Source: Polychytrium aggregatum (Eukaryota; Chytridiomycota; Chytridiomycetes; Polychytriales). From it: 64,000 nt of DNA. The position numbers and the translations under genes were made by a program. The DNA lies in NCBI RefSeq assembly GCF_025602895.1, contig NW_026516252.1, positions 124,001 to 188,000 on the forward strand, written 5' to 3'. The notes under the pieces are model-generated. The model was not told the DNA's origin. It saw only the letters and a list, made by a program, of their open reading frames with translations, and made no database searches. Positions within the stretch are counted from its first letter, which is position 1. Each line of letters starts with the position of its first letter. Below are positions 11,966 to 22,090 of this stretch, in pieces.

Positions 11966-12643
11966 ATGTACGAACGCCTCGTCACCGACACCGATGCTGA
12001 AGCCCCCCTCTTGACATACGAGGAGCGTGTTGTCGAGTTCGAGATCGAAAAGTCGCTCAGGATCAACTTTCTCAAGGCCGTGGACCTGATCCGGGTCTCC
12101 CGGGCCCCCTCCGAGGTTGATCCGGTTGAGCTCCGCACCGCATACAACACCATCATCAACAGCGGCCTCTTCCAGCGATACATCCCGGAGAGCTTTTGGT
12201 CCTCCAACAAGACCGCCAAGTGCCCCAAGGAAGAAACCTCACAGATCGATCCGCACCCCCTTGGTATGCCTCCAGAGTGCCTTCCCACAGGCCAGCCCTC
12301 CAGCTCAGAATCACCGAGCGCCATCAACACCCTCACCAGAGCGTCGGTATCCAACGACAGCCTCCCGAATGCCCCGAGCGCTTCGGGGGTCGATACACCC
12401 GCAAAGCTCAGCGCCCTTCGCTCGGCGCATCTTGAAACACAAGATGCTGATCAAAGTGACCATCCCACACTCTCGTTCGAGGACGAAAGCCCTCACGACC
12501 GCAACATGCGCCTCCTGGCCATCCGGCTGTACCGATCCAAGCTGGGCCATATGCTGATGAACGTCGTCAGTCACATGAACAGGACACACAGACGCATGGT
12601 CATTCTCTGGCTGATCCTCCGAGGCAAAACCGAGCCGGGCTAG
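11966..12643 (+). CDS. Orphan protein, paralogue of the 37655-38392 gene
   Basis: An intronless ORF of 225 aa with its own TATA box. I do not recognise the family. A conserved N-terminal block (EFEIEKSLRINFLKAVDLIR, then AYNTIINSGLF) and a C-terminal block (FEDESPHDRNMRLLAIRLYRS) are shared with the protein encoded at 37655-38392. The middle is serine/proline-rich and unconserved. There is no signal peptide or transmembrane segment. The two blocks look like short amphipathic helices, so a binding or adaptor role is possible but unproven. Confidence 0.65.
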   Translation: MYERLVTDTDAEAPLLTYEERVVEFEIEKSLRINFLKAVDLIRVSRAPSEVDPVELRTAYNTIINSGLFQRYIPESFWSSNKTAKCPKEETSQIDPHPLGMPPECLPTGQPSSSESPSAINTLTRASVSNDSLPNAPSASGVDTPAKLSALRSAHLETQDADQSDHPTLSFEDESPHDRNMRLLAIRLYRSKLGHMLMNVVSHMNRTHRRMVILWLILRGKTEPG

Positions 12644-13389
12644 CCGCGGAATCCGATTTCGCCCGGGCGTCGACTCCCCATCCCACCCCCTTAATCAACT
12701 AATTTGACGGCAAGGACCTCGGCTCCGGCCTTGCTTCTATGAGCAGCGCACCGCCTATCGCACGGCCGTGAGTCCTGGGGTCAGTTATCGGCTTGAATCA
12801 CCCGCTCAATTCCCAGACTCGGCGGCCAGCATGCTCATCGGTACCGGCTAACGGAGGCCCGCAGCACTCTGGTCGCCATCATGGCTCCTCATAGCAGGAG
12901 CGACGCTTCACAAAACCCTGGCGAATCGACTGCCAATGTCGCTTTGGCCTTTGTTGTCATTTCTTTCATTGGATCTTCGCATACCAGATCGGGTGTTTTT
13001 CATGACACCATGTATGTTATCATGTCATCGAGGCACCATTGGTGTCCATACCCCAGCTTTGCTCCAGTCTTTGTCGACACCATCACTTTGTTTCCTCACT
13101 TCTGATACCTTCCACAAGCACACATCTTGCAAGATCGCACCCTCCCTTTCATCCGCACAGACTCTGGTCTCTGTTGTGCCCATAGAGCTGGATGTGGATC
13201 CACAGGCAATACAGCTTCTTCAGAGCGAAACGGGGCAGTGTGTTCCTGAGCGTTCGTCGCAGTGATCTGTAGGCCCCGGTGGGCAGACCATGAGATTGCG
13301 CTCCTGTCTTTGGACAGCGCTGTGGAGAAAGCAAATGTCATATACCCTGGGTCTTTGTTCCCAAAAACCGCATTTACAGGCAATCCAAT
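12644..13389. other. Spacer left of the Fanzor transposon
   Basis: No conserved ORF. This is flanking host DNA up to the left inverted repeat at 13390. Confidence 0.5.
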
Positions 13390-13402
13390 AAAAAACGGGA
13401 CA
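13390..13402 (+). repeat. Left terminal inverted repeat
   Basis: AAAAAACGGGACA, the exact inverse of 17060-17072. It is directly followed by the palindrome CCCGGG. Confidence 0.8.
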
Positions 13403-13460
13403 CCCGGGTTTTTGACCATTCATCGAATATTTTGTTACCCAATGTTATCGCGCGCTGGCC

Positions 13461-14364
13461 ATGACCATTCGCCACACATCCGACTTTCGCACCGCCGCAT
13501 TGCGATGCTACGCCCTCATCCATAGCCTGCGTAAGGTCGCCTCCATCTTCAGTGTGTCCAAGAGCACCATCCATCGATGGCACCGAGGATGCAAGCTGGA
13601 TGACCCATCCCGGGTCCCAGCTCGCAGATCCACTTTCTTCGAGCAGGCATGTCCAGTCATTCGCACCCTGATTGAACAGGACCCGTTCCAGACTGGTCCT
13701 GTGTTGCGATGCAAGCTCGAGTCCATCCTCCAGAGGAAAGTATCACTCTCACTCTGCCACACTGCCCTACAGCGAGCAGGTCTCTCTCACAAGAGGGCAA
13801 CACACCTCAACAAGTCCAAGCGACTGGATGAGCGAGTGGCACAGTTCAGGGACCAGGTCCGCTCCATCGACCCACGGCGGCTCGTTTTTGTCGACGAGAC
13901 AGGGATCAGGAAATCCATTTTCCCTCTCTACGGATACTCACCGAAGGGTGCTCCGCTTCGCCAGCGCAATCACATGAAACACAAGTCCGTCTCGGCTGCA
14001 TCGCACGTACATCCCCACATCATTCAAGACACACTCGATGGTCGAGTTCTTTGAGCGAGCGAGCTTCCCAGACGACTCTGTGATTGTGATGGACAATATC
14101 AGCATGCACAAAACGAGGACTGTCCTGGACTGCATCGAGCGCCGAGGATGGTCAGTGATCTTCACCCCACCTGCCTCACTCGACTTCAATCCCATCGAGA
14201 ACTTCTTTGGGATTGTGAAGCATCAGTACAGGAAGGCAGCAGCGCTGAATGCATCCGAGGGGTTCAGGGTCGGGATGGTGACCCTGTTCGAGTCTGCCGT
14301 TCGGAGGGTGCTTCCAGATGTCTTCCCACGGCTGATTGAGCGAGCGATGCGCTTCTGGGGTTGA
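13461..14364 (+). pseudogene. IS630/Tc1-type DD34E transposase, frameshifted
   Basis: The first segment (13461-14054, 197 aa) starts MTIRHTSDFRTAALRCYALI and contains a helix-turn-helix (VASIFSVSKSTIHRWHRG), a second DNA-binding part and the first catalytic aspartate in RLVFVDETGI. It runs into a TGA at 14052. The second segment, in the +1 frame, ends at 14364 and carries VIVMDNISMHKT (second Asp) and FTPPASLDFNPIENFF (Glu). The spacing between the second Asp and the Glu is 34 residues, a DD34E signature. The two parts meet at about 14036-14040. Residues between TLDG and VEFFER seem fewer than normal, so a short deletion rather than a single lost base is likely (inference). Probably inactive as it stands. 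Confidence 0.85.
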
Positions 14365-14480
14365 GTTCCCTCCAATCAAGCCGCCATTTTCACGCCCAAA
14401 TCCCTGGCTTGAACCTCTCGGCGATTTTGAACAGGGTCGCTTCCCCAACCAGCCCGCGCAGACGGGTTCCTGCTCTCGGG

Positions 14481-14487
14481 TATAAAT
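14481..14487 (+). promoter_or_regulatory. TATA box of the Fanzor gene
   Basis: TATAAAT about 128 nt upstream of the chosen ATG at 14615. It overlaps the earlier in-frame ATG at 14486, which therefore cannot be the translation start of a transcript made from this promoter. Confidence 0.65.
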
Positions 14488-14614
14488 GCCACACCTTCGT
14501 CCTGCTGCTTTCTTCCATCATCTCGCCTTGATCGGATCATCGCGCTATTGTACGATAAAGAAAGTCTCTGTTCTGACCAGTACCACTGGCAGGCATTCAC
14601 CATCCTCTGCCCCC

Positions 14615-16987
14615 ATGCCTCCGAAGCGCAAGGGTACCGGTGATGGCCAGCCTCGGCCACCCAGGCCCAAGAAAGCCAAGTCACAGTCGGAGCCGGTCTC
14701 TGGTTCGTATTCTGACCCCACGCATGCTTGGTCGTCTGTTGCTCCGTCGCTCACCACCACTGCTTCTGCAGATCCAATGGATGTCGATCCCACCGAGCCT
14801 GGTCCATCTACTTCCTCGAGTACCGGCAAGCGATGTCGCCAGTGCGATGGCACCGATCACGAACGTTGCAACACCAGCAAATGTCCAAAATACCGGCCTC
14901 TCAAGAGTTCTGTCGTCCCACTCGTGGATGGAAGGTCATCCGCCCCTCAGTTCAGCTGCTTCAAGCAGACGATGGATGGCTGTTGTCTCAATCCCGCTCT
15001 CCGCGACAAGATCCAGGCCACCGTCGAGGCCATGACACAGATCCAGTTCGAGGCATCCAGGCTGCTCAACCTGCACATCCTCCGGTGCATCGAGCAGGAT
15101 CTTCCCGTCCCCGTCATCTCCAAGTCCACCCCTGCTTTCATCCGCCAATGCTTCACGATCGTCCAGGCTGGTGCCCTCTCCCCGACCGGGGACAATGAGA
15201 AATACAACGAGCATCTGGTCGCTTCCTTTCGCGACTACCAGTCCACTCGGCACGCAGACCTGCCTCCGGCCCCTCGTCTGCCTGATGGTGCTCACAGTCA
15301 GCTTCTCACCCTGGCTGTCAATGCCTATGCCACCAACTGCACGACACACCTCAATCTGGCCTACTGGCGACTCCTTCGCCGCTTCTGTGCTGCCGTCTTC
15401 CCAGCCAACAAGCATAAGCACGAAGCCATCGAGGCCTGTCTCGAGCTCTTCGAGAAACCAGGGCAGACACCACCCAAGGCCGATCTCGAGTTCCTCTATC
15501 CCGAGTTTGGCCATATCCTGGACGAGTTTCGGTACAGCAACGACCAGGACCGCTTCCGGGCTCTCCATCGCCTCTCACACCATGTGAGAATCCTCGCCCG
15601 AGACAAGATGGTCGACAATGTCCACAAGTGGATCGACTGTGACATGTCCGCCCTCCGAGTCACCGAGCTGCAGCGCCAGGCCAAGCTGGACAAGCTCACT
15701 GCCCGAGGCATTCCCTCCGACGACAAGAGGTTCACCACGGCCAAGTCTGAACTCGGCACCACCAAGTCCAAGATCAACAAGCTGGCCGCCAGGATCAACT
15801 GGGCACTCAAGCAGCTCGCTCTCGACACTCCTCCGGCCGTGTGCACGATAGTTCCTCTATGCACTGCCACGGCCAAGTATGTCAAGATTGACACCGTCAC
15901 TCTCTGGCAACTCCTTGACACCGAACATCGTCTTGGATTCACACGGGACAAGCTCAAGGAAGAAGGTGATGACGGTGTCAACAACCAGGATCGTCTCTGG
16001 CGCAGTTGCTTCAAGCTGCGTAGTTCCCTCTTCCAAGAGCGGGACGTGAACAAGAAGCTGTTCAACTACGAGATCAGCACCGATGGCATTGGATGCACCA
16101 TCGGTCTCGTCAAGTTTGTGCGTCGAACCGATCACACCGAGACCATCGAGCCTCCTCCGACTGCCGAGCAGCGTACCCAGACCCACATCGGCGACCCAGA
16201 CCCCGATCGCACCACTTGGATTGGCATCGATCCTGGAGTCGGCTCCATCTTCACGGCGGTCATCCAAGCACCGGGCCACCAAGACGAGGTGGTCTCATTC
16301 TCCAATGGCCACTACCAGCACATGTGTGGCCACAGGTCCAACACCGACTGGCACAATATCATGAAGTATCGACTCAGCATCGAGACCTGGATGTCGACCA
16401 CCCCCTCGCCCAAGGTGTCGTCCTCGGAAGCCTTCAAGGTCCATCTCACCCATGTCCTGCGACCGGAGCTGCGAGTGCAGCTCGACTTCCACCTTGGCAA
16501 GAAGGCCCGTCACCATCGCTTCACGGGCCACAGGAGACGCCAAGTGGCCGTCGACAGGATGTGCAAGGCCGTCCTGAAGCACGCCCCGATACGGACCGAT
16601 GTGGTGATCGCCTTTGGCAATGCGTCATGGCGGCAGGGCAAGGGCTATGCATCCAGCCCTCGGAGGCAGCGGTTTGCTCGGTACTTTGAGCAATTCGAGC
16701 ACCACCGACGCCGTCCCAATCACCATCATGGAAGCGTCAAGGTAGTCTCGACGAACGAGTTCAACACCTCGCAAGTGTGCTCCAAGTGCCTGGAGCCAGT
16801 TCGGTTGGAAGGACTCGATGCGCCCAGCGTTGCGAATTCCCACTTTGTCAGGAGCTGCAAGAATCCCAGCTGCCGGACAGTGTGGAATCGCGACGTCAAT
16901 GCGGCGCGCAACATGATCACAGTGTGCAGGTCGATTGTGGAGACCGGAGAGCGACCGGCGGTCTTCACTCGGAGGCTGCCAAAGTGA
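14615..16987 (+). CDS. Fanzor: eukaryotic TnpB-like RNA-guided nuclease family protein
   Basis: A single intronless ORF of 790 aa from ATG 14615. The N-terminus is basic (MPPKRK, PRPKKAK), consistent with a nuclear localisation signal. C74, C77, H82, C85 and C90 form a small possible zinc knuckle. A long alpha-helical middle is followed by a TnpB-like core: NYEISTDGIGCTIGLVKFV, RuvC-I WIGIDPGVGSIFTAV (D539), an AFGNASWRQGKG segment, STNEFNTSQVCSKC (E715, then C722/C725), CKNPSC (C748/C753) and NRDVNAARNM (D760). The D-E-D triad plus a four-cysteine zinc ribbon between the last two catalytic residues is the TnpB/Cas12 RuvC layout. The glutamate lies just before the zinc ribbon, as reported for Fanzor. 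By family knowledge it would cut DNA using a guide RNA made from the element's 3' end. All catalytic residues are present. Confidence 0.92.
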   Translation: MPPKRKGTGDGQPRPPRPKKAKSQSEPVSGSYSDPTHAWSSVAPSLTTTASADPMDVDPTEPGPSTSSSTGKRCRQCDGTDHERCNTSKCPKYRPLKSSVVPLVDGRSSAPQFSCFKQTMDGCCLNPALRDKIQATVEAMTQIQFEASRLLNLHILRCIEQDLPVPVISKSTPAFIRQCFTIVQAGALSPTGDNEKYNEHLVASFRDYQSTRHADLPPAPRLPDGAHSQLLTLAVNAYATNCTTHLNLAYWRLLRRFCAAVFPANKHKHEAIEACLELFEKPGQTPPKADLEFLYPEFGHILDEFRYSNDQDRFRALHRLSHHVRILARDKMVDNVHKWIDCDMSALRVTELQRQAKLDKLTARGIPSDDKRFTTAKSELGTTKSKINKLAARINWALKQLALDTPPAVCTIVPLCTATAKYVKIDTVTLWQLLDTEHRLGFTRDKLKEEGDDGVNNQDRLWRSCFKLRSSLFQERDVNKKLFNYEISTDGIGCTIGLVKFVRRTDHTETIEPPPTAEQRTQTHIGDPDPDRTTWIGIDPGVGSIFTAVIQAPGHQDEVVSFSNGHYQHMCGHRSNTDWHNIMKYRLSIETWMSTTPSPKVSSSEAFKVHLTHVLRPELRVQLDFHLGKKARHHRFTGHRRRQVAVDRMCKAVLKHAPIRTDVVIAFGNASWRQGKGYASSPRRQRFARYFEQFEHHRRRPNHHHGSVKVVSTNEFNTSQVCSKCLEPVRLEGLDAPSVANSHFVRSCKNPSCRTVWNRDVNAARNMITVCRSIVETGERPAVFTRRLPK

Positions 16988-17075
16988 TCTGTTTTATTTC
17001 TTATGGCTTTGCTTGACGCAAGCACAGCACATACTACATGTTCATGGAAACGGCTATATTGTCCCGTTTTTTTTC
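16988..17075 (+). ncRNA. Candidate Fanzor guide-RNA (omega/fRNA) 3' region
   Basis: The stretch from the Fanzor stop to the right transposon end is where the guide scaffold of TnpB/Fanzor elements usually lies. It contains a perfect 6-bp hairpin (TGCTTG-ACG-CAAGCA, 17010-17024) and a weaker one (CATG-TT-CATG, 17037-17046), then the inverted repeat. The guide would begin in flanking DNA after about 17075. Position and function are inference; no expression is shown. Confidence 0.35.
17060..17072 (-). repeat. Right terminal inverted repeat
   Basis: TGTCCCGTTTTTT, the exact inverse of 13390-13402, followed by two further T residues and CTGAATA. Confidence 0.8.
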
Positions 17076-17116
17076 TGAATAAAGTGTAGCTGCCACCTGC
17101 CCGCCCAGTTCAACTC

Positions 17117-17155
17117 CATCTCCATCTCCATCTCCATCTCCCTCTCCCTCCCCCT
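17117..17155 (+). repeat. (CATCTC)n microsatellite
   Basis: Short CATCTC/CCTCTC units just left of the AFG2B-like start codon. Confidence 0.7.
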
Positions 17156-17184
17156 CCACCCCGACCATATCCAGATCTCGGCCA

Positions 17185-20100
17185 ATGGAGCCACTTGTCT
17201 TTCGGGCCGTGTCTGCCCTGCCCGAGGACCGGGGGCTGGCCCGATGCAGGTTCTCCAAGGGCAGCCTCCCAGAGGATCTGCTTGCGAGCTCGGTGAATGC
17301 ATGGGTCCAAGTCGCAACTCCCTCGCAAACTGTGTACTGCAGATGGTGGCCGCTCCCGTCGCTCGCCTTGACATCGGCATCGGCATCAGCATCGGCATCG
17401 ACATCGATATGGGATCGGTCCATCTGTCGCATCGACAAACACATCTGCCGCCATCATGCCTCAGCATCTGCCGAGGAACTGGCTCTGGATCAGTGTAGGC
17501 CGTCATCTCATTCTGGACCCAACGGTCTCGGTCCCATTTGCCGATTGCCCTGCGACAAGTTGGTTTCGGTATATTCTGATCGACTCCGGATCTCTTGCCC
17601 ATGTTCGATGCAGGTGCTGTTCGCTTCATCCAGCCTCACCAGATCGAGCCAGCCAAGGCCATCGTCGTCCAGGTCAACCAGACGCAGGTTGACTTTCTGA
17701 GCGATCTCGGGTTCGACTATGCCCAGGCCGACGTCTATACCAAGAAAGCGGTGTGTGGTTCTTGTCCTTCGCTGGCGGCGCAAATATGGCTTCGGGTTGC
17801 TGTCGTTGCTGATGTTCTCGCTGCTGCACCTGGTGCAGACGCTTCGAAGGCTGCTCTCGGATACGATCTTCACGGAGGGATGTGTCTTGGGCGAAGAAAG
17901 TCCTGGTCACTCGCTCCGGATCGAGGTATGAATGCCGCTATCCATTCCTGCGTCCAGAGGGCCATTTCGTGGGGCTCAACTGCGACTCCACACGAGCGAC
18001 TCCACAAGAGCGGCGGCTTCGTCTCGAATAGCCGCTGATCCGTCTGAAACACCACAACCACACATTCTGGCTTCGATGCGCAATCTATTGGGAATCGATT
18101 CGATTCGCTGTGCTAATGAAGATACGCAGCACAACGCCTCCGAACAGCATCGTTGCGCTCGGCGCTGCAACCAGGATTGAGATCCTGGCCTCTCCGTCTC
18201 AGGCCTCGACGGACACAGCCCCCAGCACCGATTCGATCGAGCATCTGACCGAGCAGTTGGAGCAGCTCACGATGTCGGGATCGAGGACAGCTCTGGCACA
18301 AGGACCGCCACCGGGGCTCGAAAAGCCGTTTGCGGACCTGGTCGAAGTTGTGACGATTCCGCTCAAGCACTCGGGCCTTGTGGAGACGCTGGGAATCGAT
18401 TGTCCCAAAGGTATTTGTCTACAGCGGCCAGGATGGCGGTAGATCAACGACTGATCCCTACCCCCAAGCCCGGGATCGCGGCAGCGCGACGATGGATCGA
18501 CTGGCGGCAATCGATCGGGATGCATGCGGCAAAAGTCGATCGCACATTCATTTGCTCGTCTATTGCTCGTCCATCTACTCACTTGGATGTCTTGGCTTTG
18601 CTTGCTTGTTTTCCGCAGGTATCCTGCTCTATGGCCCTCCCGGTGTCGGCAAGACACTTTTGGTTCGGAGGGCAGCCGAGGCATGCAATGCTCGGATGGT
18701 AAGGGCATGGATCGAAAGTCACTCTCGAACTAATGGTCCCGAATGCTGCACCATTCCCCACATGCTGCTGCGACCGACCCTGACTTTGCTCGCGGTTTGT
18801 CCCTGGCCAGATCTCCATCCATGGACCCGAGGTCTACAGCGCATATCACGGAGAGAGCGAAGAGCGCCTGCGATCGACTTTTGGCGAAGCGCAGGAACTG
18901 GCCAAGAGCCAGAGCCAGCCCGTCATCATCTTTATCGACGAGATTGTAAGTCACCGACGGACGGGGGCATGGGGCCGTATCGCTCGGGGGATCCGTGGCG
19001 CTAACGCAGGAACAGCACGACCCAGCCATATCTCGCACACATGCCTTTGGCGATGCCGTGGAGGAGTTGAGTTGCCTCGTGCAGATCAAGTTGCTGCTTG
19101 TGCCATGAGCTTACATGCTGCGGATGCCCCCTGTTCTGATGGATATGGAATGCTGCAGGACTCGTTGACGCCGAATCGAAACGATGCGGGGCTTCAAGAG
19201 GCTCGTGTTGTTGCCCAGCTGCTGACATTGATGGATGGAATGAAGCACCGAGGTCGCATTGTCGTCATTGCGGCCACGAACCGCCCCAACACTATCGATC
19301 CGGCACTGCGACGGCCGGGCAGGTATGTTCGGCACACAGATAGCCCATCACACCATTGGCCTTGGATCGCGCCGCGCAAAGGATAGCAGGTGCAAATGTC
19401 GTCATCGGCGTATTGCGACCCTGTCGCCGCTGTTGCTGATTCCCACCTTCCTTGTCTTCCACTCGGTGGTCTCCCGCCGGGCCAACTCTCGGACGCTCAA
19501 GATTTGACCGCGAAATCTCGATCGAGGTGCCCTCCGAGTCGGCTCGGTTAGCTATATTTCGGACCTACAGCGAGGGGCTCCCTCTGGTCCCCGAGGTTGA
19601 CTTTGGTCTCTTGGCGGCGCGGACAAACGGTTTTGTCGGGGCCGACATTGCAGCACTGTGTCGTGAAGTTGCTATCCTCGTGGCCGAGAGAGGGTGCGCC
19701 AGTCCAGCGAGTATGGCTACCTTACCGACGACGACAACGACGACTACGACGACGACGACGACGAATCCACCAAGGATCACGCAGCGGGATTTCGAGTCGG
19801 TTTTGGGACAATTCAAGCCTTCGATCATCCGCAGTGTCACGCGCACCCTCGAAAAGCTCACCTGGGACGACGTGGGCGGCCTGGCACAGATCAAGAGCAA
19901 GCTGGTCCAGGCGGTCGAGTGGCCACTGAAGCACCGAGAGTCGTTTGTCCGTCTGGGACTGCGGCCTCCCCGGGGCGTGCTGCTCTATGGCCCGCCGGGA
20001 TGCAGCAAGACCACCCTGGTCAAGATCATAGCGGCGACAAGCGGGTCGACGTTCATATCGGTCAACGGAGCCGAGTTGTACTCGGCCTTTGTCGGCGACT

Positions 20101-21244
20101 CGGAGCGAACCATTCGCGAAGCCTTCCAGAAGGCCCGGGCGAGTGTGCCGTCGGTGGTGTTCTTTGACGAAATCGACACGATTGTTGGCAACCGGGGTCT
20201 AGGATCCAAAGGCGGCAGTGCTGATGTCGTCCAGGAGCGAGTGCTCTCAACCCTGCTCAACGAGATGGATGGTATCGAGCTGGCCAAAGGAGTACTGGTT
20301 GTGGTAAGGGCTGGCTGATGTTTCCGCCACCTCGAGGGGTGTCTCTTGTTGCGGAGGGTGGATGTGCGAGGACCGGATGTGCGCGAAGGCAAGACTGGTG
20401 GCCCACCACGCTAATATCGACTGTTGTTTCCCAGGGAGCGACCAACCGCCCGGACAATGTCGACGCGGCTCTGATGCGGCCGGGGCGATTCGATCATGTC
20501 CTCTATGTAATTGCTGACTGCCAGCAGCGATGCAGCATGTGTTTGCAATGCAATGTCGCCCGCACTTGGATAGCCTGCTTGATCCGGTCGGCTTATTCGC
20601 TGTGTCTGATGCCATCCAGGTCCCGCCGCCCGATGGGTCGTCGCGCACGGAGATCCTCGAGATCTTCACACGCCGATCGCCGCTCTCGGCGAATGTCTCC
20701 CTCGCGGCGCTGGCGCAGCAGACGGACCGGTATACGGGTGCTGACCTCAAGGGCGTTTGCCGAGAGGCAGCGCTGGCCTGTCTGCGCGAGCACAGTCAAA
20801 TCGGGAGCCTGGAGAACGCCAACGCCCAGGCCGGAGGTCTTTGCGAGATCGTAAGTCGCGCATGTGGGGCCCAAGGAGATTAGTCCGGCCCGGTGGAGGA
20901 GAAAGGAACGACTGGGCATTGGCGAGGGACCCAGCCGGGACCCCCCTGGGCCAGAGCGGACGAACTGAGGATGAACGGGCTGGGTGGTCCTGTCGAGACA
21001 AGGCGCGAGCCGCGGTGGCCGAGCCTTGGCTTGGGTTGGCTTGGTCCGATTGGGCCGATTGGGCCTGATTTGGGTCGACACGGCCTGGTTTGAGTTGAGT
21101 TGAGTTTTGATATGATCTGACCCGGCATGGCTTGTCCAGGACATGAAGCACTTTGTCGATGCCCTGGAGGTGGTCAAGCCGTCGCTGTCGGACGAGATGC
21201 TTGCGCAGTACCAGGCATTTGCAGCCAAGTTCGGACACAGTTGA
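17185..21244 (+). CDS. AFG2B/SPATA5L1-like tandem AAA ATPase
   Basis: Eleven exons: 17185-17494, 17614-17750, 17839-17925, 18122-18410, 18619-18698, 18811-18945, 19159-19322, 19502-20303, 20435-20506, 20620-20850 and 21140-21244. They total 804 codons (803 aa) with all phases closing; the first junction is the least certain. An N-domain precedes two AAA modules. D1 has GILLYGPPGVGKT (275-287) and Walker B ending at D344-E345. D2 has GPPGCSKT (564-571), Walker B D623-E624, and ATNRPDNVDAALMRPGRFD. The C-terminal ALEVVKPSLSDEMLAQYQ and the D2 sequence AFVGDSER resemble SPATA5L1 more than SPATA5. In animals the AFG2A/AFG2B assembly works in pre-60S ribosome maturation and in replisome turnover. 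A poly-Thr tract sits in the inter-AAA linker. Two acceptors are AAG. Confidence 0.85.
19727..19765 (+). repeat. (ACG)n coding microsatellite
   Basis: ACG/ACA/ACT codons encode about 12 consecutive threonines between D1 and D2 of the AFG2B-like ATPase. Confidence 0.9.
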
Positions 21245-21463
21245 CCCAGGGGAAACGCTGCAGCCCGGCGTGTGGCTTGGCAGCATGGCTGGCGCACGTG
21301 CGCGGATGATGCTGTCTCGCACAAGCGATCACGACATCGCACAGGCGACACGTTTCTGTCCAGCGGCGCGGCCGGCTGTGGCTCCTGGGTGCGCGGGGGC
21401 CATGGCCACCAAGCCTGGGGGACGCGAGTGAGAAGCAGCACAACCGGCGGTGCGGTGCGTATT

Positions 21464-21535
21464 GGGTGTCTCGAGTGTATTGGGTGTTGCGATTGTCTTG
21501 GGTGTTGCGATTGTCTTGGGTGTTGCGATTGTGCA
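21464..21535 (+). repeat. 18-bp tandem repeat
   Basis: About three to four copies of GTGTTGCGATTGTCTTGG, with a diverged first copy. Confidence 0.8.
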
Positions 21536-22090
21536 TCTTTGGGCTGGCTCTGTCCTGCTTGGCCGGCAAGAGCACCGGACGGACTGGACTGAGATGGGTG
21601 CGGATCCGCACCAGAAATACAACAGGCATCTTCCCACGCCGCCGGATCATCGCCGTCGCGCCTTGGTCGTCTTGGCAGGTTGTTCCCTTGACTCCGTGCC
21701 TGTCGGTATCCATCCATCGCAGCACGCATTGCCTTCTGCGGACATCGCAGGCGGTCTGCGGCCTGTGTATGCTGCCGATGACGCATGGTTGCACCCCACC
21801 CCCATCCACCAGCCCCGGCGAGTGAGCGAAGACAGCACACGTGCGGTCGAGTACGGGCGAGCCAGGCGGCGAGAGCGCCTGCAAATTTGCCAGCGAAGAG
21901 TGCGCCGGTGGAATCGCGACAGCACCGACAGCATCGCAGCAGCCTTGGGCGGCGGCGGATGGAAACCTTGATGTTGTTAACTTTGCAAATGCGAATGATT
22001 GTCGCCCGGGTTGGGTCGTCAGAGGGAATGACAATGGTGCCGAACGAACGACATTGCCTGTCAAGCCGGGTGTGCCGAATCGGCTTTAAC

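Larger units (their letters stand above)
13390..17072 (+). mobile_element. IS630/Tc1-like transposon carrying a Fanzor gene
   Basis: A 13-bp sequence AAAAAACGGGACA at 13390-13402 recurs as its exact inverse at 17060-17072, enclosing a transposase relic and a Fanzor ORF in the same orientation (about 3.7 kb). The left end is preceded by TA; at the right end the nearest TA is a few bases outside, so the exact end and the TA duplication are uncertain. This is the layout known for Fanzor1 elements carried by Tc1/mariner-like transposons. The intact Fanzor beside a broken transposase implies that mobility would need transposase supplied from elsewhere. Confidence 0.8.

Noticed and set aside
14486-14614. 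Longer Fanzor N-terminus starting at ATG 14486
   Set aside because: This ATG overlaps the TATA box; the ATG at 14615 begins a typical basic nuclear-signal N-terminus.
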